Assembly (NCBI RefSeq): GCF_001953885.1
Contig: NZ_MQUS01000020.1
Coordinates: forward strand, 1-64,000
DNA length: 64,000 nt
Reading direction: 5' to 3'
From: Streptomyces sp. IMTB 2501
Lineage (GTDB): Bacteria; Actinomycetota; Actinomycetes; Streptomycetales; Streptomycetaceae
The notes under the pieces were generated by a model that did not search any database, was not told the origin of the DNA, and worked only from the letters and a program-made list of their open reading frames with translations. The translations under genes and the position numbers were made by a program. Positions within the stretch are counted from its first letter, which is position 1. Every line of letters starts with the position of its first letter. Shown here piece by piece: positions 54,800 to 63,951 of the stretch.

Positions 54800-55210
54800 C
54801 ATAGCCCTCGATCCGCGGCTCCGCCTGGACGAGACGTCCTACTACGGCCGGATCTACGAGCAGCACGACGGCGAGCTGGACATCGTCAAGGGCGCCGACC
54901 TCATCACCGCGTCCTGGAACATCTTCGAGGACCACGACAAGACGACGCTCATCGGCAACAGCGACGGCGCGTCCACGGACGCCGTCGACCGAGGGCACCT
55001 CAGGGTCACCCTGCACCACAACCTGTACCGGAACGTGCTGGAGCGCGCTCCGCGCGTCCGCTTCGGCAATGGGACTCCGGTGTCTCCACCCCGTCCTTCA
55101 TCTCCACGGACGCGACCACGACGTACAACGCCCGCAAGCCGGACGGCTCCCTGCCTGCCACGACGTTCCTGACAACGGGAAGCTCGACGATCGGCGCGAC
55201 GATGAACTGA
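54800..55210 (+). pseudogene. Pectate lyase (PL1 type) remnant
   Basis: Without a start, the frame from 54804 reads VKGADLITASWNIFEDHDKT, LIGNSDGASTD and VTLHHNLYRNVLERAPRVRF, the core beta-helix of PL1 pectate lyase including the catalytic RAPRVRFG region. It then shifts frame near 55070 into STPSFISTDATTTYNARKPD and a C-terminal end at 55210. N-terminal half is missing. Beside sugar-acid genes, it suggests former pectin use. Confidence 0.8.
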
Positions 55211-55326
55211 CCGCCGGCGGCAAAAAGCGTATCGATCGGATAACAGCACTCGCAGGCACCGGTGTTATGCGCGTAGACAGTCTCTGACCTGGTACATCAC
55301 TCTCATCCACCAGATCCGGAGAATCC

Positions 55327-56124
55327 ATGCGGAAGTCCCACAGAGTCATCGCCGCCGGTGCCGCCTGTGCTCTTGCCGGCGTTGCGCTGTACAGCGCGGG
55401 CGTGGCCACCGCCGGGCAGTCGACGGCGAACTCCACCCACGAGCCCTACAACATGGGGCAGTTGGTGAAGGACATCGACACCTACTACGGCACGACCGCC
55501 GACAGCAACGGCGTCTACCAGGCGTCCCCGGACAGCCCGTACGCCAAGGACCTGGCGCAGCTCGACACCGGCGCCGAGCGGTACATCGACAAGGCGGCCC
55601 GCAAGGCGCACCGCCACGGCGAGAAGCCGGCCGTCATGTTCGACATCGACGACACGCTGCTGCTCAGCCTCGACTACGAGAAGCGCTACAACTACACGTT
55701 CAACCCCACCACGTGGAACGACTACGTGAACCGCGCCGACCGGCCGGCCGTCTTCGGCAGCCCCGAGCTGGTGCGGTACGCCGAGTCCAAGGGCGTCGAG
55801 GTCTTCTACAACTCGGGCCTGTCGGAGGCGCAGCGCGCCGCCGCCGTCGCCAACCTGAGGAAGGTCGGCGCCGATGTGAACCTCGACGCCGACCACATGT
55901 TCCTCAAGGACAAGGCCAACCCGCCGGCCTACCTGAGCGACTGCGCCACCCCGGGCACCTGGAACTGCACGACCGTCCAGTACAAGTCCGGCACCCGCAA
56001 GCACATCGAGGACGACCTCGGGTACGAGATCATCGCCAACTTCGGCGACCAGTACTCGGACCTCGACGGCGGCCATGCCGACCGCACGTACAAGATCCCG
56101 AACCCGATGTACTTCGTCTCCTGA
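55327..56124 (+). CDS. Secreted HAD-type acid phosphatase
   Basis: A 265-aa exported protein with Sec signal peptide (VIAAGAACALAGVALYSAG). HAD nucleophile motif FDIDDTLLLSLDYE near residue 106, motif II FYNSGL, and motif IV FGDQYSDLDGG near the C-terminus. Belongs to the class B/C-like acid phosphatase group (LPXTG-less). Releases phosphate from extracellular esters. Confidence 0.9.
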   Translation: MRKSHRVIAAGAACALAGVALYSAGVATAGQSTANSTHEPYNMGQLVKDIDTYYGTTADSNGVYQASPDSPYAKDLAQLDTGAERYIDKAARKAHRHGEKPAVMFDIDDTLLLSLDYEKRYNYTFNPTTWNDYVNRADRPAVFGSPELVRYAESKGVEVFYNSGLSEAQRAAAVANLRKVGADVNLDADHMFLKDKANPPAYLSDCATPGTWNCTTVQYKSGTRKHIEDDLGYEIIANFGDQYSDLDGGHADRTYKIPNPMYFVS

Positions 56125-56145
56125 CGACCCGGCGGGGCCCGACCG

Positions 56146-57195
56146 TCATCCGTAGGTCCTGAGCAGGCGCTCGTACTCGGCCCCCGTCACCGGCAGCACC
56201 GTGCCGTGGCGGGGGCTGGCGGGCAGCGAGTAGTCCGTGGACGGCGTCCACCTGCCCGAGGCGAGGTCCGTGGTCTCGAAGGGGACGTAGCCGCGCAGGC
56301 CGTACTCGTCGATGAACAGGTACCACTTCTTCTCCGTGTTGGACCGGAAGACGGTCGGGCCCTCGCCGCGCTGGATGGCACCGCTGCCGACGCAGTCGGC
56401 GACGAAGCCGTACTTCGTGGCCGTCAGGTCCCGCGCCTTCTCCTCGGTGATGAACTTCGAGCACGGGGAGCTGGAGCTCGGATCCCGCTCGTCCTTGGTG
56501 AAGCGGTAGTACGTCCCCTTGTCCTCGATGACCGTCGAGTCGATCACCGAGTAGCCGGGGTCGTCCCAGACCTTCGGCGCGCTGAACGTGCGGAAGTCCT
56601 TCGTGGTCGCGTACAGCATGCGGTTGTACGTCGAGCCGGTGTGGCCGGGGTCGTCGGCCGCGTACAGCTTGGACGCCCAGAAGACGACGTACTCGTGCAG
56701 CCGGCCGTCCCAATAGGCCTCCGGCGCCCAGGCGTTGCCCGCGTCGTCCGGAGCCACCCTCACCAGCCGCTGGTCGGTCCAGTGCACCAGGTCGGTGGAC
56801 TCCCAGATCATGACGGACTTGCTGCCGTGCCGCTGCACGTAGTCCCAGCTGCCGCTGCTGTTCTGGTACATACGCAGGTCAGTGGCGATGAGATAGAACC
56901 TGTCGCCCTTGGGGGAGCGGATCACGAACGGGTCGCGCAGCCCCTTCTCGCCGATGGTCGACGTCAGCACCGGCTTGCCCCCGTTCAACTCACGCCAGTG
57001 CAGTGGGTCGTCGCCCCGGCTGAGGGCGAAGTGGATCTGCTCGCCGTCGGCCGTGCCCTCGCCGGTGAAGTAGACGAAGAGATAGCCGGCGTACTTGGTG
57101 CGTGGGGCATGCGACGCGTGCGCGGAGCCCGGCTGGGCGGCCAGCAGGGTGAGGAGGAGGGCGAACACGGGAGCCAGCAGGATTCTCAGACGCAT
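56146..57195 (-). CDS. Secreted GH43-like glycosidase
   Basis: A 349-aa exported protein with signal peptide (ILLAPVFALLLTLLAAQPGS) and five-bladed beta-propeller features: YLFVYFTGEGTADGEQIHFA, RDPFVIRSPKGDRFYLIATD, NAWAPEAYWDGRLHEYVVFW (Glu of the family) and VIDSTVIEDKGTYYRFTKDE. Resembles arabinosidase/xylosidase-type GH43 proteins. It has the same genomic setting as the arabinonate genes. Confidence 0.85.
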   Translation of the reverse strand: MRLRILLAPVFALLLTLLAAQPGSAHASHAPRTKYAGYLFVYFTGEGTADGEQIHFALSRGDDPLHWRELNGGKPVLTSTIGEKGLRDPFVIRSPKGDRFYLIATDLRMYQNSSGSWDYVQRHGSKSVMIWESTDLVHWTDQRLVRVAPDDAGNAWAPEAYWDGRLHEYVVFWASKLYAADDPGHTGSTYNRMLYATTKDFRTFSAPKVWDDPGYSVIDSTVIEDKGTYYRFTKDERDPSSSSPCSKFITEEKARDLTATKYGFVADCVGSGAIQRGEGPTVFRSNTEKKWYLFIDEYGLRGYVPFETTDLASGRWTPSTDYSLPASPRHGTVLPVTGAEYERLLRTYG

Positions 57196-57400
57196 TGGCA
57201 GTCCTGAGGGATCGTGAGGGGTTCTGTTGAGTGCTGTGCGATCTGTGCTCTCGGAGTGTGGCCAGCGGGGGACAGCGCGTCAATCGGTGTGCGGGCGACT
57301 GGGGCGGCCGAAAGTTTCGGTTGCTTTCGCGGGGCCCCGGCCTCTGGCAGTTCTTCTCGCCGGTGGCCATCGAGCCCTCCTGGGCGGCCGTGAACCGAGC
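57196..57400. other. Intergenic region
   Basis: 205 bp between the GH43 start and the stop of the anti-sigma-like gene on the same strand; the GH43 promoter should be here. No clear element. Confidence 0.4.
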
Positions 57401-58249
57401 CTATGAGCCGCCGTTCGAGCCGGCGTGGGCGGCGAAGTCACCGGTCACCGTGTAGGAACGGCCCCCGGCCGCACCCGTGATCGTGTAACTGTCGTCCTTC
57501 GCGTCCCGGCCGCCGCGCTCGTGTTGGTACTGCCCCGCGAACACCCACTGCCCGGCCGGGACCGTACGGCCCTCCTTGAGCGTCCAGATGTAGACGAGGA
57601 AACCGCCCTTCTCCTCGGCGGTCTGCGTGAAGTCCGTCTCCGGCAGTGACCGCCAGGCGCCGGCCATGGCGACCCCGCCGGTCTGTGCGACCTTCAACTG
57701 AACCGTGAGCGCGGTCAGTCGGGTCGATGTCTTCAGGGTCAGATCGCTCTGCGCCCAGAAGTCGTTGCTGTGCGGGTCCACCGAGCCGTCCGACCACAGC
57801 GGTCCGTCCTGGTCGCCGTGTGCCACGGGCGGCCGCGCGGAGCTCTGCGGTGCCCCGGCCGGTGGGGAACTCGGGGTGCGGGAGGGGTGCGTTGCGCCGG
57901 TGGTGGGTGCCGGGGCGGCCGTGTGCGCCGACGGTGGTGTCGTCGCGGCCGGTGACGAGGCGGGAGTCGGGGAGACCGCGACCGTCTGCTGGGCCGGCTG
58001 GTCGCCGCGGACCGCGGACGCCACCGCGTACCCGCCGATCGCGAGCACCCCGGCCACCGCCGCCGTGGCGCCGACGACCCGCACCCAGCCCAGCACCGGC
58101 GGGCGCGTGGCCCCATGGCCGGGCCGGGGCGGCGGCGCGGCCATACCGCGTTCCACGCGGGCCAGGATGCGCGCGCGGTCGGGTTCGTGGGCCTCGGCCG
58201 CCTCGTGCAGCCGGGCGCGCAGCTCGTCGTGCACGTCCTGCCGCGTCAT
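57401..58249 (-). CDS. Single-pass membrane protein paired with SigE-type sigma factor
   Basis: A 282-aa protein: cytoplasmic N-terminus (about 1-50, charged and helical), one membrane helix (VVGATAAVAGVLAIGGYAVA), a Pro/Ala/Thr-rich linker, and an extracytoplasmic beta-rich domain (about 140-282). Its ATG overlaps the sigma gene stop. By position it may be an anti-sigma factor or a sensor partner; no zinc-anti-sigma motif (HxxxCxxC) is present. Confidence 0.75.
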   Translation of the reverse strand: MTRQDVHDELRARLHEAAEAHEPDRARILARVERGMAAPPPRPGHGATRPPVLGWVRVVGATAAVAGVLAIGGYAVASAVRGDQPAQQTVAVSPTPASSPAATTPPSAHTAAPAPTTGATHPSRTPSSPPAGAPQSSARPPVAHGDQDGPLWSDGSVDPHSNDFWAQSDLTLKTSTRLTALTVQLKVAQTGGVAMAGAWRSLPETDFTQTAEEKGGFLVYIWTLKEGRTVPAGQWVFAGQYQHERGGRDAKDDSYTITGAAGGRSYTVTGDFAAHAGSNGGS

Positions 58250-58815
58250 TGGTTCCTTCCTCCGCTCTCGCCGACCCGGGCCGCCATCGCCGCGTGCACC
58301 CGCCGCGCATCGCTCCGGGGGCCTAGCAGCCGCTGCAGTTCGGCCATGCCCTTGGACGTCTGGCTCTTAACCGTACCCACCGAGACCCCGAGCGCGAGCG
58401 CGGTGTCCTTCTCCGAGAGGTCGAACGCATGCCGGAGCACCACACACGCCCGTTTGCGGAACGGCAGTCTGCGCAGCGCCTCCTGGACATCCACCACCCC
58501 GGCCACGTCCGGGGTCTCGGTCCTCTCCTCGCGGTGCGCCCAGAACAGCGCGATCCGCCGGCGCTCGCGCACCGCGCTGCGGATCCGGGTGCGGGCCAGA
58601 TTGGCGACCACGCCCCGCGCGTACGCCACCGGATGGTCGGCCGCGCGCACCCGGTCCCAGCGGTGCCACAGCGCCAGCAGCGCATCCGCCGCCAGGTCGT
58701 CGGCGGCGTCCGCCTCGCCGGTCAACAGGTGGGCCAAGCGGGCGAGTTCGGCGTAGTGCCGTTCGAAGAAGGCATGGAATTCCACGGAGGCGGCGTCGTC
58801 GACGACTGTGCCCAC
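58246..58815 (-). CDS. ECF RNA polymerase sigma factor (SigE family)
   Basis: A 189-aa sigma factor: region 2 with ADDLAADALLALWHRWDRV and region 4 with LSEKDTALALGVSVGTVKSQ, typical of the actinobacterial SigE-type ECF group. GTG at 58815 is used since homology begins at SVEFHAFFERHYAEL. Coupled to the membrane protein gene downstream. Confidence 0.9.
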   Translation of the reverse strand: MGTVVDDAASVEFHAFFERHYAELARLAHLLTGEADAADDLAADALLALWHRWDRVRAADHPVAYARGVVANLARTRIRSAVRERRRIALFWAHREERTETPDVAGVVDVQEALRRLPFRKRACVVLRHAFDLSEKDTALALGVSVGTVKSQTSKGMAELQRLLGPRSDARRVHAAMAARVGESGGRNQ

Positions 58816-59078
58816 GGGGTGACCTCTTCTCAGTGCGATTCTCGGTGCGACTCTGTGGCTGTGGATGTCATGTGAATGACATGCGAGCGTCCGGAGACGT
58901 CGGACGGAGACCGGGAGCGTAGCAGTGATCTTTTTGTGTCCGTCGTACGGGGTGTCGGACAACGTATGGCAGACCGAACCCGAATCCGTAACACGCCGAA
59001 AACCTGAAACGGGTTCGACAGGGGAACAATCCAGCCAGCATCCGCCCGCCGATCATCAGGTGACGAGGAGTGAGACCC
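58816..59078. promoter_or_regulatory. Divergent promoter region of sigma and permease genes
   Basis: 263 bp containing the start regions of both genes; a short T-run (58931-58935) is on the plus strand. No element could be assigned with confidence. Confidence 0.35.
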
Positions 59079-60476
59079 ATGTCAGTGGACCGGTACTTCA
59101 GGATCTCCGAGCGGGGATCCACGGTCGGCCGGGAGATACGCGGCGGCGTCGCCACGTTCTTCACCATGGCCTACATCCTTGTCCTGAATCCGATCATCCT
59201 GGGCAGCGCCAAGGACAAGTACGGGCACTCCCTCGACACCGGCCAACTCGTCACCGCCACGGCGTTGGTGGCCTGTGTGATGACGGTCGTCATGGGCGTC
59301 GGCGGCAATCTGCCGCTCGCGATCGCGGCCGGCCTCGGCCTCAACGCCGTCGTCGCCTTCCAGCTGGCGCCGCTGATGAGCTGGCCCGACGCGATGGGCC
59401 TGGTGGTCCTGGAGGGCCTGATCATCTGTCTGCTGGTGCTCACCGGGCTCCGGCAAGCGATCATGAACGCGATCCCGCATCAGCTGAAGCAGGCCATCGG
59501 CGTCGGCATCGGCCTGTTCATCGCGTTCATCGGCTTCGTCGACGCCGGATTCGTCAGCCGCGTCCCCGACGCCGCGAACACCACCGTGCCCGTGCAGTTG
59601 GGCGCCGTCGGACGGCTCACCGGCTGGCCCGTGCTCGTCTTCTGCCTCGGCGTGCTCCTCACCATCGCGCTGCTCGCGCGGAAGGTGAAGGGCGCGATCC
59701 TCATCAGCATCGTGACGATGACCGTCGTCGCGATCGTCATCAACGCCGTCGCCGACATCAAGAGCTGGGGCCTGACCACGCCCAAGGTTCCCGACAGGAT
59801 CGTCGCCGCACCGGACTTCGGGCTGATCGGTCACTTCAGCGTCTTCGGCGGCTTCGCCAAGGCCGGCGTCCTCACCGCCGTCCTGCTGGTCTTCACCCTG
59901 ATCCTGTCCGACTTCTTCGACGCCATGGGCACGATCGTCGGCATCAGCGCGGAGGCCGGGCTGCTGGACGAGAAGGGGCAGGTGCCCGGCATCGGCCGTG
60001 TGCTGTTCATCGACGGCGCCGCGGCCGTCGCCGGCGGGCTCGGCTCCGCCTCCTCCAACACCGCCTACATCGAGTCCGCGGCCGGTGTCGGCGAGGGCGC
60101 CCGCACCGGCCTCGCCAACCTCGTCACCGGCGGCCTGTTCGGTCTCGCCCTTTTCCTCACCCCGCTGCTCACCATCGTCCCGCTCCAGGCCGCGGCGCCC
60201 GCACTGATCGCCGTCGGCTTCCTGATGATGACCCACGTCAAGCACATCGACTGGGACCGGTACGAGATCGCCATCCCGGCGTTCGTGACCATCGCGGCGA
60301 TGCCGTTCACGTACTCCATCACCGATGGCATCGGCGCCGGGTTCGTGTCCTACGTGCTCATCAAGACGGTGCTGGGCAAGGCCCGGGAGGTCAACTGGCT
60401 GTTGTGGGGGGTTTCGGTGCTGTTCCTCGTGTACTTCGCGATCGACCCGGTCGAGCAGGTTCTCGGGGTGAAGTGA
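59079..60476 (+). CDS. NCS2-family (AzgA-type) purine permease
   Basis: A 465-aa membrane transporter with about 12-14 helices: TFFTMAYILVLNP, AIAAGLGLNAVVAFQL, DFFDAMGTIVGISAEAG and SSSNTAYIESAAGVGEGART are AzgA/xanthine-uracil permease signatures. Probably imports hypoxanthine/guanine/adenine by proton symport. ATG at 59079 follows GAGGAG by 8 nt. Confidence 0.93.
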   Translation: MSVDRYFRISERGSTVGREIRGGVATFFTMAYILVLNPIILGSAKDKYGHSLDTGQLVTATALVACVMTVVMGVGGNLPLAIAAGLGLNAVVAFQLAPLMSWPDAMGLVVLEGLIICLLVLTGLRQAIMNAIPHQLKQAIGVGIGLFIAFIGFVDAGFVSRVPDAANTTVPVQLGAVGRLTGWPVLVFCLGVLLTIALLARKVKGAILISIVTMTVVAIVINAVADIKSWGLTTPKVPDRIVAAPDFGLIGHFSVFGGFAKAGVLTAVLLVFTLILSDFFDAMGTIVGISAEAGLLDEKGQVPGIGRVLFIDGAAAVAGGLGSASSNTAYIESAAGVGEGARTGLANLVTGGLFGLALFLTPLLTIVPLQAAAPALIAVGFLMMTHVKHIDWDRYEIAIPAFVTIAAMPFTYSITDGIGAGFVSYVLIKTVLGKAREVNWLLWGVSVLFLVYFAIDPVEQVLGVK

Positions 60477-60484
60477 GAGGCCGC

Positions 60485-61939
60485 CTACTTCAGTGCCGCC
60501 TGCATCATCGCCTTGGCCACGGGTGCCGCCAGGCCGTTGCCGCTGACCTCCGACCGCGCCGCGTCCGACTGTTCCACCATCACCGCCACGGCGACCTCCT
60601 TGCCGTTGCTGTCGGACTTGGCGAAGGACGTGAACCAGGCGTACGGCGTCTTGCTGTTGTTCTCGCCGTGCTGGGCGGTGCCGGTCTTGCCGCCGACGGT
60701 GGCCCCGTCGATCAGCGCGTTCGTGCCCGTGCCGTCCTTGACCACCGTCTCCATCGCCGACTGGAGCTGCTCGGCGGTGGAGGAGCTGAGGATCTCCTTG
60801 CTGCCCGTGCTGTCGTCGTAGTTCTGCAACACATCACCGCCACTGTCGGTGATCTGCGACACCATATGCGGCGAGACCAGCTTGCCGCCGTTGGCTATGG
60901 CCGCGGACACCATGGCCATCTGCAGCGGGGTGGCGGTGACGTCGAACTGGCCGATGCCGGACAGCGCGGTCTGCGCCTTGTCCATGCCCGAGGGGTACAC
61001 GCTGGCGTAGGCCCGCACCGGCACGTCCTGCTGGTCGTTGTTGAAGCCGAACTTCTCGGCCATGGCCTTCACCTTGTCCTGGCCGAGCTGGACGGCCATA
61101 TGGCCGAAGACGTTGTTGCAGGAGTACCGCAGGGCCGTGCGGATCGGGGCGTTCTTGCACGGCGCCGACTTGTTCTCGTTCGCCAGCGGGCGCGTCGTAC
61201 CCGGCATGATGTACGGGTCGGGGCTGTCGGTGGGGTCGGCCACGTTCTTGTACAGCCCGTTCTCCAGCGCGGCCGCCGCCACGACCAGCTTGAACGTCGA
61301 ACCCGGCGGCAGCGGCTGGCGCAACGCGCGGTTGGTGAGCGGCTTGTCCTCGTTCGCGTTGAGCTGCTTCCAGGCGCTCCCGGCGGTGTTGGCGTCGGTG
61401 AGCGAGGACGGGTCGTACGACGGCGTCGACACCACCGCGAGGAGCTTGCCGGTCTTCGGGTCGATCGCGACGGCCGCGCCCTTCTTGTCGCCGAGCGCGC
61501 GGTAGGCCGCCTTCTGCACGTCCGGGTCGATCGTGGTGAGGACGTTGCCCGGGCCGGAGCGCTTGCCGGTGAGCGCGTCCATCACGTTCTTCAGCCGGTT
61601 GTCCGTGCCGTTCAGAAGTTCCTTGTAGACGCCCTCCAGCTGGGTGGGGGCATAGGCCTGCGAGGCGTAGCCCGTCACCGCGGCGTAGAGCTTGCCGTCC
61701 GTGTACGTCCGCTTGTACGCGAGGTCGCCCTTCGTCGTCCGCGCGGAGCCGGTGACCGCGTTTCCGGCCACGATGATGTTCCCGAGCGGCTGCGAGTACG
61801 TCTTGATCGCGTTCCGCCGGTTGTCGTTGTCGTCCGCGAGGGCCTTGCCGTCGTAGAACTGCACCCACGTCGCCCTGACCAGCAGAGCGAGCACGAGCAG
61901 CAGCGCGAAGACGGACGCCCGCCTGATCGTCTTGTTCAT
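60485..61939 (-). CDS. pbpA: Class B penicillin-binding protein (PbpA-type transpeptidase)
   Basis: A 484-aa membrane-anchored transpeptidase: N-terminal anchor (SVFALLLVLALLVRATWVQF), PBP dimer domain, catalytic SxxK in PPGSTFKLVVA near residue 215, SxN in YSCNNVFG, and KTG in GGKTGTAQHG. In Streptomyces, PbpA-type enzymes act in cell-wall/sporulation cross-linking. It is the only PBP here, with no neighbouring division genes. Confidence 0.93.
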   Translation of the reverse strand: MNKTIRRASVFALLLVLALLVRATWVQFYDGKALADDNDNRRNAIKTYSQPLGNIIVAGNAVTGSARTTKGDLAYKRTYTDGKLYAAVTGYASQAYAPTQLEGVYKELLNGTDNRLKNVMDALTGKRSGPGNVLTTIDPDVQKAAYRALGDKKGAAVAIDPKTGKLLAVVSTPSYDPSSLTDANTAGSAWKQLNANEDKPLTNRALRQPLPPGSTFKLVVAAAALENGLYKNVADPTDSPDPYIMPGTTRPLANENKSAPCKNAPIRTALRYSCNNVFGHMAVQLGQDKVKAMAEKFGFNNDQQDVPVRAYASVYPSGMDKAQTALSGIGQFDVTATPLQMAMVSAAIANGGKLVSPHMVSQITDSGGDVLQNYDDSTGSKEILSSSTAEQLQSAMETVVKDGTGTNALIDGATVGGKTGTAQHGENNSKTPYAWFTSFAKSDSNGKEVAVAVMVEQSDAARSEVSGNGLAAPVAKAMMQAALK

Positions 61940-61993
61940 CCCGCTGGAAAGACGTTCGAGAAGGGCCTGATCGTTCCCGTACGCCCCGTTTTC

Positions 61994-62653
61994 TCATCGT
62001 GCGTTCAGGAAACCGGCCTCGTACGCGGCGATCACCGCCTGGGTGCGGTCCCGGGCGCCGGTCTTCGCGAGGACCGCTGCCACATGCGACTTCACGGTCG
62101 CGGGGCCCACATCCAGGCGGCGGGCGATCTCGGCGTTGGTCAGTCCGTCGGCCATGTGCCGCAACACGTCGCGCTCGCGTCCGGTGAGCTTGCTCACCCA
62201 GGGCGCGGACGGGGCGGCCCGGCGCGCGTGTTCGGCCGCGAGGGACCGTACGGCCGACGGGAACAGCAGGCTGTCGGTGCGCGCGACCAGCCGTACCGCC
62301 TGCACCAGGGTGTCGGCGTCGGCCCGCTTCAGCAGGAAGCCGGCGGCGCCGGCGCGCAGGGCGTCGTACACGTAGGAGTCGTTCTCGAAGGTGGTCACGA
62401 CGACGATCCGCGGCGGGTGCTGCAGGGTGCCGACGATCTGTTCCGTGGCCCGGATGCCGTCGATCTCCGGCATGCGGACGTCCATGAGCACGACGTCGGG
62501 CCGCAGCTCCCGGACCACCGACACGGCCTCGGCACCGGTCGTCGCCTCGCCGACCACGTCCAGGTCCGGTTCGGCGCAGAGGATGGCGCGCAGCGCGGTG
62601 CGGACCATGCGCTCGTCGTCGGCGAGGACGATCCGGAGGGCGGGCTGGGTCAT
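61994..62653 (-). CDS. NarL/LuxR-type response regulator
   Basis: A 219-aa two-component regulator: receiver domain with phospho-acceptor Asp in PDVVLMDVRMPEIDG near residue 56, DDERMVRTAL at the start, and C-terminal HTH LTGRERDVLRHMADGLTNAE followed by IARRLDVGPATVKSHVAAVL. Its ATG overlaps the kinase stop (ATGA). Confidence 0.94.
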   Translation of the reverse strand: MTQPALRIVLADDERMVRTALRAILCAEPDLDVVGEATTGAEAVSVVRELRPDVVLMDVRMPEIDGIRATEQIVGTLQHPPRIVVVTTFENDSYVYDALRAGAAGFLLKRADADTLVQAVRLVARTDSLLFPSAVRSLAAEHARRAAPSAPWVSKLTGRERDVLRHMADGLTNAEIARRLDVGPATVKSHVAAVLAKTGARDRTQAVIAAYEAGFLNAR

Positions 62654-63951
62654 GCGGAGCCTTTCGGGAGCGGTCGGGGACGTGTGTGAGCCGCGGGCGG
62701 GGCGGTCGTCATCGGCGTGGTCAGGGGCAGCCGTACGGACAGACGCCAGGCGTCCCCCGACGGGCCGGCCTCCGCCGTGCCGCCCAGCAGCCGCACCCGG
62801 TCGGCGACGCCCCGCAGGCCGTGCCCGCCGCCGGGCCGCGGCGCCCGGACGGCGGCCAGGACGTTCTCGACGGTGATCTCCAGATGCCCGTCCGCGGCGG
62901 CGATACGGACCGCGACCGGTGTGCCGGCGTGCTTCAGGGCGTTGCTCAGGCCCTCCTGCACGATCCGGTAGGCCTCCCGGGAGACCAGCGGGGGCAGCGC
63001 GGAGGGGTCGGCGGCGACGGTGGCCGTCACGGGCTGCCCGGCGGCCCGGGTGCGGCGCAGCAGTCCGTCCAGGCCGGTCGCGAGGTTCGGCGCGGGCGCG
63101 GTGCCCGGTGCGTCCCCGTCCCGCAACACGCCCAGCACGGCGTCCAGTTCGCCGACCGTTTGCCGGGTGGTCTCCTCGATGGCGGCGAGTGCCTCGCGGA
63201 CGAACTCCGGGTCGCTGTCGAGGACCCGGCGGGCCGCGCTCGCCTGCAGGGTGACGGCGCTCAGGGCATGGCCGACGGAGTCGTGCAGCTCGCGGGCGAG
63301 CCGGTTGCGTACGGCGAGGTCGGCGGCGCGGGCCTCGGCGGCGGCCAGCCGGTCCTCGGGGGTGGGCCCGAGCAGCGCCGGCGCCCAGCGGGCCAGCAGC
63401 GCCCCGCAGCCCGCGGCACACGCGGCGAGCGCGAGCAGCATGGCCAGCCCGGCGACCGGGGACAGGGCCAGCACCCAGCCGTGGCCGAGGGCTTCGGGCG
63501 GGGCGAGGGGTGAGTGGCGCAGCCCGGCGAACAGCGGCAGGACGAGCAGCATCACCGCGAACGGCGGCACGGCCAGCGACATCCCGGCGATGATGCCGCC
63601 GAACCCCAGATGCAGCGTGAACCAGGCGGCCGTACGGCCCCGTTCGGCGCGGGTGCGGGCCGGGCCGTGGGCGAGGGAGTCCGCGTCGATCCCGCACAGG
63701 GCGCGCACGGCGGCCGACTCCAGCGGCCGGGTCAGCGGGAACAGCGAGGTGACGGTCGCGATCGGCAACCCGACGGTGAACGAGCCGAGTTGGAGGGGCA
63801 GGGACTGGAAGACGTCGTTCACGCCGGTGAGCGGTCCGACGATCACCGAGCCGACGAGGACGTACGGCATGGCGAGCGCCCCGCCCAGGATCAGATGGAC
63901 CCAGCGACGCCGCGCCCGCCCGCCGAAGAGCAGCCTCAACGCCTCGCGCAC
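62650..63951 (-). CDS. Sensor histidine kinase (HisKA_3)
   Basis: A 433-aa kinase: N-terminal membrane region with about 5-6 helices (GGALAMPYVLVGSVIVG; LSPVAGLAMLLALAACAAGC), phospho-acceptor His in RNRLARELHDSVGHALSAVT, and HATPase_c with NALKHAGTPVAVRI and GGGHGLRGVADRVRLLGG. Partner of the response regulator; signal unknown. Confidence 0.93.
   Translation of the reverse strand: MREALRLLFGGRARRRWVHLILGGALAMPYVLVGSVIVGPLTGVNDVFQSLPLQLGSFTVGLPIATVTSLFPLTRPLESAAVRALCGIDADSLAHGPARTRAERGRTAAWFTLHLGFGGIIAGMSLAVPPFAVMLLVLPLFAGLRHSPLAPPEALGHGWVLALSPVAGLAMLLALAACAAGCGALLARWAPALLGPTPEDRLAAAEARAADLAVRNRLARELHDSVGHALSAVTLQASAARRVLDSDPEFVREALAAIEETTRQTVGELDAVLGVLRDGDAPGTAPAPNLATGLDGLLRRTRAAGQPVTATVAADPSALPPLVSREAYRIVQEGLSNALKHAGTPVAVRIAAADGHLEITVENVLAAVRAPRPGGGHGLRGVADRVRLLGGTAEAGPSGDAWRLSVRLPLTTPMTTAPPAAHTRPRPLPKGSA

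Noticed and set aside
52863..55019. Long minus-strand open frame opposite the dehydratase
   Set aside because: Antisense shadow of the IlvD/Edd gene.
58925..62689. Very long plus-strand open frame (1254 codons)
   Set aside because: It runs through the permease in another frame and antisense to pbpA and the response regulator; a GC-bias shadow with no homology.
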